NCBI RefSeq assembly: GCF_040115645.1 | Contig: NW_027096032.1 | Location: 434,001-498,000, forward strand | DNA from: Euwallacea fornicatus | Lineage: Eukaryota; Arthropoda; Insecta; Coleoptera; Curculionidae | DNA length: 64,000 bases | Direction of reading: 5' to 3' | Notes under the pieces: generated by a model | The model's database searches: none | Told to the model about the DNA's origin: nothing | Seen by the model: the letters and a program-made list of their open reading frames with translations, nothing else | Made by a program: the position numbers and the translations under genes | In this document: positions 51,151 to 63,000 of the stretch, in pieces | Layout of the letters: every line of letters begins with the position of its first letter | Numbering within the stretch: the stretch's first letter is position 1

Positions 51151-53100
51151 TGTCTTGGTGAGTTTTCTAGAAAACGAGTAATTTATGTGCTCAAACACAC
51201 AACTTTCGTGACTTTTCCAGCTTTGAACCTCGTAACTTCGGCAAATGAGCTCCAAATGCCTTCAAAATTTGACAACAGAACCACCTCGTGAAGCTCTTCA
51301 TCATGATTTCATAAGGCTTCATTCTGTCTTGGTGAGTTCTCTAGAAAAAGAGGAATTTATGTGCTCAAACACACATCTTTCGCGACTTTTCAAGATTTGA
51401 ACCTCCGTAACTTCGACAAATGAGCTCCAAATACCTACAAAATTTGACCACAGAATAACCTCGTGGAGCTCGTCATCATGACTCATAAGGCTTCATTCTG
51501 TCTTGGTGAGTTTTCTAGAAAACGAGTAATTTATGTGCTCAAACACACATCTTTCGTGACTTTTCAAGATTTGAACCTCCGTAACTTCGGCAAATGAGCT
51601 CCAAATACCTACAAAATTTGACCACAGAATCACCTCTTTGAGCACTTCATCATGACTCATAAGGCTTCATTCTGTCTTCGTGAGTTTTCTAGAAAACGAG
51701 TAATTTATGTGTTCAAACACACATCTTTCGTGACTTTTCAAGATTTGAACCTACGTAACTTCGGCAAATGAGCTCCAAATACCTTCAAAATTTGACAACA
51801 GAATCACCTCGTGGAGCTCTTCATCATGACTAATAAGGCTTCATTCTGTCTTGGTGAGTTTTCTAGAAAACGAGTAATTTATGTGCTCAAACACACTTCT
51901 TTCCTGACTTTTCAAGATTTGAATCTCAGGAACTTCGGCAAATGAGCTCCAAATACCTTCAAAATTTGACCACAGAATCACCTCTTTGATCTCTTCATCA
52001 TGACTAATAAGGCTTCATTCTGTCTTGGTGAGTTTTCTAGAAAACGAGTAATTTATGTGCTCAAACACACTTCTTTCCTGACTTTTCAAGATTTGAATCT
52101 CAGGAACTTCGGCAAATGAGCTCCAAATACCTTCAAAATTTGACCACAGAATCACCTCTTTGATCTCTTCATCTTGACTAATAAGGCTTCATTCTGTCTT
52201 GGTGAGTTTTCTAGAAAACGAGTAATTTATGTGCTCAAACACACTTCTTTCCTGACTTTTCAAGATTTGAATCTCAGGAACTTCGGCAAATGAGCTCCAA
52301 ATACCTTCAAAATTTGACCACAGAATCACCTCTTTGATCTCTTCATCATGACTAATAAGGCTTCATTCTGTCTTCGTGAGTTTTCTAGAAAACGAGTAAT
52401 TTATGTGCTCAAACACACTTCTTTCCTGACTTTTCAAGATTTGAACTTCCGTAACTTCGGCAAATGAGCCCCAAATACCTTCAAAATTTGACCACAGAAT
52501 CACCTCTTTGATCTCTTCATCATGACTCATAAGGCTTCATTCTGTCTTGGTGAGTTTTCTAGAAAACGAGTAATTTATGTGTTCAAACACACATCTTCCC
52601 TGACTTTTCAAGATTTGAATCTCAGGAACTTCGGCAAATGAGCTCGAAATACCTTCAAAATTTGACCACAGAATCACCTCTTTGATCTCTTCATCATGAC
52701 TAATAAGGCTTCATTCCATCTTGGTGAGTTTTCTAGAAAACGAGTAATTTATGTGCTCAAACACACATCTTTCCTGACTTTTCAAGATTTGAATCTCAGG
52801 AACTTCGGCAAATGAGCTCCAAATACCTTCAAAAGTTGACAACAGAATCACCTCGTGGAGTTCTTCATCATGACTCATAAGGCTTCATTGTATCTTGGTG
52901 AATTTTCTAGAAAACGAGTAAATTAACTGCTCAAACACACATCTTTCGTGACTTTTCCAGATTTGAACCTCCGTAACTTCGGCAAATGAGCTCCAAATAC
53001 CTTCAAAATTTGACAACAGAATAACCTCGTTGAGCACTTCATCATGACTCATAAGGCTTCATTCTGTCTTGGTGAGTTTTCTAGAAAACGAGTAATTTAT
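51142..53100 (+). repeat. 11-monomer higher-order block, copy b (two monomers lost)
   Basis: This block begins like copy a but has fewer TTCCTGAC monomers. The monomer near 52,380-52,500 is a hybrid: its left half is the TTCTTTCCTGAC type and its right half the TGAGCCCC type with GAACTTCCG. In copy a these features sit in different monomers. The hybrid marks the likely exchange point that removed two units. A CATCTTGAC substitution near 52,172 is private to this block. Confidence 0.75.
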
Positions 53101-53770
53101 GTGCTCAAACACACTTCTTTCCTGACTTTTCAAGATTTGAATCTCAGGAACTTCGGCAAATGAGCTCCAAATACCTTCAAAATTTGACCACAGAATCACC
53201 TCTTTGATCTCTTCATCATGACTAATAAGGCTTCATTCTGTCTTGGTGAGTTTTCTAGAAAACGAGTAATTTATGTGTTCAAACACACATCTTCCCTGAC
53301 TTTTCAAGATTTGAATCTCAGGAACTTCGGCAAATGAGCTCGAAATACCTTCAAAATTTGACCACAGAATCACCTCTTTGATCTCTTCATCATGACTAAT
53401 AAGGCTTCATTCCATCTTGGTGAGTTTTCTAGAAAACGAGTAATTTATGTGCTCAAACACACATCTTTCCTGACTTTTCAAGATTTGAATCTCAGGAACT
53501 TCGGCAAATGAGCTCCAAATACCTTCAAAAGTTGACAACAGAATCACCTCGTGGAGTTCTTCATCATGACTCATAAGGCTTCATTGTATCTTGGTGAATT
53601 TTCTAGAAAACGAGTAAATTAACTGCTCAAACACACATCTTTCGTGACTTTTCCAGATTTGAACCTCCGTAACTTCGGCAAATGAGCTCCAAATACCTTC
53701 AAAATTTGACAACAGAATAACCTCGTTGAGCACTTCATCATGACTCATAAGGCTTCATTGTATCTTGGTG
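52560..53770 (+). repeat. Tandem four-monomer (696 bp) block
   Basis: The string CATCTTCCCTGAC, then GAGCTCGAAATACC, TTCCATCTTGG, AAAAGTTGAC, GGAGTTCTTC, TTGTATCTTGGTGAATTTT and AACTGCTC occurs twice in tandem. GTTCAAACACAC lies at 52,581 and 53,277, and TCATTCCATC at 52,711 and 53,407; both pairs are 696 bp apart (4 x 174). A related single copy lies at about 48,360-48,590, 4,350 bp (25 monomers) upstream of the first. Each copy contains one perfect three-unit heat-shock-like element. Confidence 0.82.
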
Positions 53771-56700
53771 AATTTTCTAGAAAACGAGTAAATTAAGTGC
53801 TCAAACACACATCTTTCGTGACTTTTCCAGATTTGAACCTCCGTAACTTCGGCAAATGAGCTCCAAATACCTTCAAAATTTGACAACAGAATAACCTCGT
53901 TGAGCACTTCATCATGACTCATAAGGCTTCATTCTGTCTTGGTGAGTTTTCTAGAAAACGAGTAATTTATGTGCTCAAACACACAACTTTCGTGACTTTT
54001 CCAGCTTTGAACCTCGTAACTTCGGCAAATGAGCTCCAAATGCCTTCAAAATTTGACAACAGAACCACCTCGTGAAGCTCTTCATCATGATTTCATAAGG
54101 CTTCATTCTGTCTTGGTGAGTTCTCTAGAAAAAGAGGAATTTATGTGCTCAAACACACATCTTTCGCGACTTTTCAAGATTTGAACCTCCGTAACTTCGG
54201 CAAATGAGCTCCAAATACCTACAAAATTTGACCACAGAATCACCTCTTTGAGCACTTCATCATGACTCATAAGGCTTCATTCTGTCTTCGTGAGTTTTCT
54301 AGAAAACGAGTAATTTATGTGCTGAAACACACATCTTTCGTGACTTTTCAAGATTTGAACCTCCGTAACTTCGGCAAATGAGCTCCAAATACATACAAAA
54401 TTTGACCACAGAATCACCTCTTTGAGCGCTTCATCATGACTCATAAGGCTTCATTCTGTCTTCGTGAGTTTTCTAGAAAACGAGTAATTTATGTGCTCAA
54501 ACACACATCTTTCGTGACTTTTCAAGATTTGAACCTACGTAACTTCGGCAAATGAGCTCCAAATACCTTCAAAATTTGACAACAGAATCACCTCGTGGAG
54601 CTCTTCATCATGACTAATAAGGCTTCATTCTGTCTTGGTGAGTTTTCTAGAAAACGAGTAATTTATGTGCTCAAACACACTTCTTTCCTGACTTTTCAAG
54701 ATTTGAATCTCAGGAACTTCGGCAAATGAGCTCCAAATACCTTCAAAATTTGACCACAGAATCACCTCTTTGATCTCTTCATCATGACTAATAAGGCTTC
54801 ATTCTGTCTTGGTGAGTTTTCTAGAAAACGAGTAATTTATGTGCTCAAACACACTTCTTTCCTGACTTTTCAAGATTTGAATCTCAGGAACTTCGGCAAA
54901 TGAGCTCCAAATACCTTCAAAATTTGACCACAGAATCACCTCTTTGATCTCTTCATCATGACTAATAAGGCTTCATTCTGTCTTGGTGAGTTTTCTAGAA
55001 AACGAGTAATTTATGTACTCAAACACACTTCTTTCCTGACTTTTCAAGATTTGAATCTCAGGAACTTTGGCAAATGAGCTCCAAATACCTACAAAATTTG
55101 ACCACAGAATCACCTCTTTGAGCACTTCATCATGACTCATAAGGCTTCATTCTGTCTTCGTGAGTTTTCTAGAAAACGAGTAATTTATGTGCTCAAACAC
55201 ACATCTTTCGTGACTTTTCAAGATTTGAACCTACGTAACTTCGGCAAATGAGCTCCAAATACCTTCAAAATTTGACAACAGAATCACCTCGTGGAGCTCT
55301 TCATCATGACTAATAAGGCTTCATTCTGTCTTGGTGAGTTTTCTAGAAAACGAGTAATTTATGTGCTCAAACACACTTCTTTCCTGACTTTTCAAGATTT
55401 GAATCTCAGGAACTTCGGCAAATGAGCTCCAAATACCTTCAAAATTTGACCACAGAATCACCTCTTTGATCTCTTCATCATGACTAATAAGGCTTCATTC
55501 TGTCTTGGTGAGTTTTCTAGAAAACGAGTAATTTATGTGCTCAAACACACTTCTTTCCTGACTTTTCAAGATTTGAATCTCAGGAACTTCGGCAAATGAG
55601 CTCCAAATACCTTCAAAATTTGACCACAGAATCACCTCTTTGATCTCTTCATCATGACTAATAAGGCTTCATTCTGTCTTGGTGAGTTTTCTAGAAAACG
55701 AGTAATTTATGTACTCAAACACACTTCTTTCCTGACTTTTCAAGATTTGAATCTCAGGAACTTTGGCAAATGAGCTCCAAATACCTTCAAAATTTGACCA
55801 CAGAATCACCTCTTTGATCTCTTCATCATGACTAATAAGGCTTCATTCTGTCTTGGTGAGTTTTCTAGAAAACGAGTAATTTATGTGCTCAAACACACTT
55901 CTTTCCTGACTTTTCAAGATTTGAATCTCAGGAACTTCGGCAAATGAGCTCCAAATACCTTCAAAATTTGACCACAGAATCATCTCTTTGATCTCTTCAT
56001 CATGACTAATAAGGCTTCATTCTGTCTTCGTGAGTTTTCTAGAAAACGAGTAATTTATGTGCTCAAACACACATCTTTCGTGACTTTTCAAGATTTGAAC
56101 CTACGTAACTTCGGCAAATGAGCTCCAAATACCTTCAAAATTTGACCACAGAATCACCTCTTTGATCTCTTCATCATGACTAATAAGGCTTCATTCTGTC
56201 TTCGTGAGTTTTCTAGAAAACGAGTAATTTATGTGCTCAAACACACATCTTTCGTGACTTTTCAAGATTTGAACCTACGTAACTTCGGCAAATGAGCTCC
56301 AAATACCTTCAAAATTTGACAACAGAATCACCTCGTGGAGTTCTTCATCATGACTCATAAGGCTTCATTGTATCTTGGTGAATTTTCTAGAAAACGAGTA
56401 AATTAAGTGCTCAAACACACATCTTTCGTGACTTTTCCAGATTTGAACCTCCGTAACTTCGGCAAATGAGCTCCAAATACCTTCAAAATTTGACAACAGA
56501 ATAACCTCGTTGAGCACTTCATCATGACTCATAAGGCTTCATTCTGACTTGGTGAGTTTTCTAGAAAACGAGTAATTTATGTGCTCAAACACACAACTTT
56601 CGTGACTTTTCAAGATTTGAACCTCGTAACTTCGGCAAATGAGCTCCAAATACCTTCAAAATTTGACAACAGAATCACCTCGTGGAGTTCTTCATCATGA

Positions 56701-57659
56701 CTCATAAGGCTTCATTGTATCTTGGTGAATTTTCTAGAAAACGAGTAAATTAACTGCTCAAACACACATCTTTCGTGACTTTTCCAGATTTGAACCTCCG
56801 TAACTTCGGCAAATGAGCTCCAAATACCTACAAAATTTGACCACAGAATCACCTCTTTGAGCACTTCATCATGACTCATAAGGCTTCATTCTGTCTTCGT
56901 GAGTTTTCTAGAAAACGAGTAATTTATGTGTTCAAACACACATCTTTCGTGACTTTTCAAGATTTGAACCTACGTAACTTCGGCAAATGAGCTCCAAATA
57001 CCTTCAAAATTTGACAACAGAATCAACTCGTGGAGCTCTTCATCATGACTAATAAGGCTTCATTCTGTCTTGGTGAGTTTTCTAGAAAACGAGTAATTTA
57101 TGTGCTCAAACACACAACTTTCGTGACTTTTCCAGCTTTGAACCTCGTAACTTCGGCAAATGAGCTCCAAATGCCTTCAAAATTTGACAACAGAACCACC
57201 TCGTGAAGCTCTTCATCATGATTTCATAAGGCTTCATTCTGTCTTGGTGAGTTCTCTAGAAAAAGAGGAATTTATGTGCTCAAACACACATCTTTCGTGA
57301 CTTTTCCAGATTTGAACCTCCGTAACTTCGGCAAATGAGCTCCAAATACCTTCAAAATTTGACAACAGAATAACCTCGTTGAGCACTTCATCATGACTCA
57401 TAAGGCTTCATTCTGTCTTGGTGAGTTTTCTAGAAAACGAGTAATTTATGTGCTCAAACACACAACTTTCGTGACTTTTCCAGCTTTGAACCTCGTAACT
57501 TCGGCAAATGAGCTCCAAATGCCTTCAAAATTTGACAACAGAACCACCTCGTGAAGCTCTTCATCATGACTCATAAGGCTTCATTCTGTCTTGGTGAGTT
57601 TTCTAGAAAACGAGTAATTTATGTGCTCAAACACACTTCTTTCCTGACTTTTCAAGATT

Positions 57660-60033
57660 TGAATCTCAGGAACTTTGGCAAATGAGCTCCAAATACCTTC
57701 AAAATTTGACCACAGAATCACCTCTTTGATCTCTTCATCATGACTAATAAGGCTTCATTCTGTCTTCGTGAGTTTTCTAGAAAACGAGTAATTTATGTGC
57801 TCAAAGACACATCTTTCGTGACTTTTCAAGATTTGAACCTACGTAACTTCGGCAAATGAGCTCCAAATACCTTCAAAATTTGACAACAAAATCACCTCGT
57901 GGAGTTCTTCATCATGACTCATAAGGCTTCATTGTATCTTGGTGAATTTTCTAGAAAACGAGTAAATTAAGTGCTCAAACACACATCTTTCGTGACTTTT
58001 CCAGATTTGAACCTCCGTAACTTCGGCAAATGAGCTCCAAATACCTTCAAAATTTGACAACAGAATAACCTCGTTGAGCACTTCATCATGACTCATAAGG
58101 CTTCATTCTGTCTTGGTGAGTTTTCTAGAAAACGAGTAATTTATGTGCTCAAACACACAACTTTCGTGACTTTTCCAGCTTTGAACCTCGTAACTTCGGC
58201 AAATGAGCTCCAAATGCCTTCAAAATTTGACAACAGAACCACCTCGTGAAGCTCTTCATCATGATTTCATAAGGCTTCATTCTGTCTTGGTGAGTTCTCT
58301 AGAAAAAGAGGAATTTATGTGCTCAAACACACATCTTTCGCGACTTTTCAAGATTTGAACCTCCGTAACTTCGACAAATGAGCTCCAAATACCTACAAAA
58401 TTTGACCACAGAATCACCTCTTTGAGCACTTCATCATCACTCATAAGGCTTCATTCTGTCTTGGTGAGTTTTCTAGAAAACGAGTAATTTATGTGCTCAA
58501 ACACACAACTTTCGTGACTTTTCAAGATTTGAACCTCCGTAACTTCGGCAAATGAGCTCCAAATACCTTCAAAATTTGACAACAGAATAACCTCGTGGAG
58601 CTCGTCATCATGACTCATAAGGCTGCATTCTGTCTTGGTGAGTTTTCTAGAAAACGAGTAATTTATGTGCTCAAACACACATCTTTCGTGACTTTTCAAG
58701 ATTTGAACCTCCGTAACTTCGGCAAATGAGCTCCAAATACCTACAAAATTTGACCACAGAATCACCTCTTTGAGCACTTCATCATGACTCATAAGGCTTC
58801 ATTCTGTCTTGGTGAGTTTTCTAGAAAACGAGTAATTTATGTGCTCAAACACACATCTTTCGTGACTTTTCAAGATTTGAATCTCAGGAACTTTGGCAAA
58901 TGAGCTCCAAATACCTTCAAAATTTGACCACAGAATCACCTCTTTGATCTCTTCATCATGACTAATAAGGCTTCATTCTGTCTTCGTGAGTTTTCTAGAA
59001 AACGAGTAATTTATGTGCTCAAAGACACATCTTTCGTGACTTTTCAAGATTTGAACCTACGTAACTTCGGCAAATGAGCTCCAAATACCTTCAAAATTTG
59101 ACAACAAAATCACCTCGTGGAGTTCTTCATCATGACTCATAAGGCTTCATTGTATCTTGGTGAATTTTCTAGAAAACGAGTAAATTAAGTGCTCAAACAC
59201 ACATCTTTCGTGACTTTTCCAGATTTGAACCTCCGTAACTTCGGCAAATGAGCTCCAAATACCTTCAAAATTTGACAACAGAATAACCTCGTTGAGCACT
59301 TCATCATGACTCATAAGGCTTCATTCTGTCTTGGTGAGTTTTCTAGAAAACGAGTAATTTATGTGCTCAAACACACAACTTTCGTGACTTTTCCAGCTTT
59401 GAACCTCGTAACTTCGGCAAATGAGCTCCAAATGCCTTCAAAATTTGACAACAGAACCACCTCGTGAAGCTCTTCATCATGATTTCATAAGGCTTCATTC
59501 TGTCTTGGTGAGTTCTCTAGAAAAAGAGGAATTTATGTGCTCAAACACACATCTTTCGCGACTTTTCAAGATTTGAACCTCCGTAACTTCGACAAATGAG
59601 CTCCAAATACCTACAAAATTTGACCACAGAATCACCTCTTTGAGCACTTCATCATCACTCATAAGGCTTCATTCTGTCTTGGTGAGTTTTCTAGAAAACG
59701 AGTAATTTATGTGCTCAAACACACAACTTTCGTGACTTTTCAAGATTTGAACCTCCGTAACTTCGGCAAATGAGCTCCAAATACCTTCAAAATTTGACAA
59801 CAGAATAACCTCGTGGAGCTCGTCATCATGACTCATAAGGCTTCATTCTGTCTTGGTGAGTTTTCTAGAAAACGAGTAATTTATGTGCTCAAACACACAT
59901 CTTTCGTGACTTTTCAAGATTTGAACCTCCGTAACTTCGGCAAATGAGCTCCAAATACCTACAAAATTTGACCACAGAATCACCTCTTTGAACACTTCAT
60001 CATGACTCATAAGGCTTCATTCTGTCTTCGTGA
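57660..60033 (+). repeat. Tandem seven-monomer (1,218 bp) duplication
   Basis: The segment 57,660-58,815 matches 58,878-60,033 at an offset of 1,218 bp (7 x 174). Shared rare markers include CTCAAAGACACATC near 57,803 and 59,021, CAACAAAATCACC near 57,886 and 59,104, the TTCTCTAGAAAAAGAG marker at 58,301 and 59,519, and CATCATCACTC near 58,434 and 59,652. A notable difference is G at 58,625 (GGCTGCATTC), where copy 2 has T at 59,843. This base opens the long minus-strand frame described separately. Confidence 0.85.
58451..58792 (-). other. 113-codon open frame inside the satellite; probably not a gene
   Basis: The frame reads two satellite monomers on the minus strand. Because 174 equals 3 x 58, each monomer is read in the same frame, giving two similar 58-residue repeats, each starting MSHDE or MSHDD and ending RKLTKTE. 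In most family B monomers a TGA follows KTE (GAA TGA AGC). At 58,625 a T-to-G change on the plus strand turns that TGA into TGC, joining two short frames into one. The near-identical monomer in the next 1,218-bp copy (59,843) keeps the stop, so the change came after the duplication. I see no signal peptide, membrane span, catalytic motif or known domain. It is best explained as a chance open frame. Confidence 0.85.
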
Positions 60034-63000
60034 GTTTTCTAGAAAACGAGTAATTTATGTGTTCAAACACACATCTTTCGTGACTTTTCAAGATTTGAAC
60101 CTACGTAACTTCGGCAAATGAGCTCCAAATACCTTCAAAATTTGACAACAGAATCACCTCGTGGAGCTCTTCATCATGACTAATAAGGGTTCATTCTGTC
60201 TTGGTGAGTTTTCTAGAAAACGAGTAATTTATGTGCTCAAACACACTTCTTTCCTGACTTTTCAAGATTTGAATCTCAGGAACTTCGGCAAATGAGCTCC
60301 AAATACCTTCAAAATTTGACCACAGAATCACCTCGTGGAGCACTTCATCATGACTCAAAAGGCTTCATTCTGTCTTGGTGAGTTTTCTAGAAAACGAGTA
60401 ATTTATGTGCTCAAACACACATCATTCGTGACTTTTCCAGCTTTGAACCTCCGTAACTTCGGCAAATGAGCTCCAAATACCTTCAATATTTATTAACAGA
60501 ATAACCTCGTTGAGCACTTCATCATGACTCATAAGGCTTCATTCTGTCTTGGTGAGTTTTCTAGAAAACGAGTAATTTATGTGCTCAAACACACATCTTT
60601 CGTGACTTTTCAAGATTTGAACCTACGTAACTTCGGCAAATGAGCTCCAAATACCTTCAAAATTTGACAACAGAATCACCTCGTGGAGCTCTTCATCATG
60701 ACTAATAAGGCTTCATTCTGTCTTGGTGAGTTTTCTAGAAAACGAGTAATTTATGTGCTCAAACACACTTCTTTCCTGACTTTTCAAGATTTGAATCTCA
60801 GGAACTTCGGCAAATGAGCTCCAAATACCTTCAAAATTTGACCACAGAATCACCTCTTTGATCTCTTCATCATGACTAATAAGGCTTCATTCTGTCTTGG
60901 TGAGTTTTCTAGAAAACGAGTAATTTATGTGCTCAAACACACTTCTTTCCTGACTTTTCAAGATTTGAATCTCAGGAACTTCGGCAAATGAGCTCCAAAT
61001 ACCTTCAAAATTTGACCACAGAATCACCTCTTTGATCTCTTCATCATGACTAATAAGGCTTCATTCTGTCTTGGTGAGTTTTCTAGAAAACGAGTAATTT
61101 ATGTGCTCAAACACACTTCTTTCCTGACTTTTCAAGATTTGAATCTCAGGAACTTTGGCAAATGAGCTCCAAATACCTTCAAAATTTGACCACAGAATCA
61201 CCTCTTTGATCTCTTCATCATGACTAATAAGGCTTCATTCTGTCTTGGTGAGTTTTCTAGAAAACGAGTAATTTATGTGCTCAAACACACTTCTTTCCTG
61301 ACTTTTCAAGATTTGAATCTCAGGAACTTCGGCAAATGAGCTCCAAATACCTTCAAAATTTGACCACAGAATCACCTCTTTGATCTCTTCATCATGACTA
61401 ATAAGGCTTCATTCTCTCTTGGTGAGTTTTCTAGAAAACGAGTAATTTATGTGCTCAAACACACATCTTTCGTGACTTTTCAAGATTTGAACCTCCGTAA
61501 CTTCGGCAAATGAGCTCCAAATACCTTCAATATTTATTAACAGAATAACCTCGTTGAGCACTTCATCATGACTCATAAGGCTTCATTCTGTCTTGGTGAG
61601 TTTTCTAGAAAACGAGTAATTTATGTGCTCAAACACACATCTTTCGTGACTTTTCAAGATTTGAACCTCCGTAACTTCGGCAAATGAGCTCCAAATACCT
61701 TCAAAATTTGACCACAGAATCACCTCTTTGAGCACTTCATCATGACTCATAAGGCTTCATTCTGTCTTGGTGAGTTTTCTAGAAAACGAGTAATTTATGT
61801 GCTCAAACACACATCTTTCGTGACTTTTCAAGATTTGAACCTCCGTAACTTCGGCAAATGAGCTCCAAATACCTTCAAAATTTGACCACAGAATCACCTC
61901 TTTGAGCACTTCATCATGACTCATAAGGCTTCATTCTGTCTTGCTGAGTTTTCTAGAAAACGAATAATTTATGTGCTCAAACACACATCTTTCGTGACTT
62001 TTCAAGATTTGAACCTCCGTAACTTCGGCAAATGAGCTCCAAATACCTTCAATATTTAATAACAGAATAACCTCGTTGAGCACTTCATCATGACTCATAA
62101 GGCTTCATTCTGTCTTGGTGAGTTTTCTAGAAAACGAGTAATTTATGTGCTCAAACACACAACTTTCGTGACTTTTCAAGATTTGAACCTACGTAACTTC
62201 GGCAAATGAGCTCCAAATACCTTCAAAATTTGACAACAGAATCACCTCGTGGAGCTCTTCATCATGACTAATAAGGCTTCATTCTGTCTTGCTGAGTTTT
62301 CTAGAAAACGAATAATTTATGTGCTCAAACACACATCTTTCGTGACTTTTCAAGATTTGAACCTCCGTAACTTCGGCAAATGAGCTCCAAATACCTTCAA
62401 TATTTAATAACAGAATAACCTCGTTGAGCACTTCATCATGACTCATAAGGCTTCATTCTGTCTTGGTGAGTTTTCTAGAAAACGAGTAATTTATGTGCTC
62501 AAACACACAACTTTCGTGACTTTTCCAGCTTTGAACCTCGTAACTTCGGCAAATGAGCTCCAAATGCCTTCAAAATTTGACAACAGAACCACCTCGTGAA
62601 GCTCTTCATCATGATTTCATAAGGCTTCATTCTGTCTTGGTGAGTTCTCTAGAAAAAGAGGAATTTATGTGCTCAAACACACATCTTTCGCGACTTTTCA
62701 AGATTTGAACCTCCGTAACTTCGACAAATGAGCTCCAAATACCTACAAAATTTGACCACAGAATCACCTCTTTGAGCACTTCATCATGACTCATAAGGCT
62801 TCATTCTGTCTTGGTGAGTTTTCTAGAAAACGAGTAATTTATGTGCTCAAACACACAACTTTCGTGACTTTTCAAGATTTGAACCTCCGTAACTTCGGCA
62901 AATGAGCTCCAAATACCTTCAAAATTTGACAACAGAATAACCTCGTGGAGCTCGTCATCATGACTCATAAGGCTTCATTCTGTCTTGGTGAGTTTTCTAG

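Noticed and set aside
58451..58792. True protein-coding gene on the minus strand
   Set aside because: The frame is two satellite monomers joined by one stop-removing base at 58,625. Its close duplicate 1,218 bp downstream keeps the stop, and no domain or promoter context supports coding.
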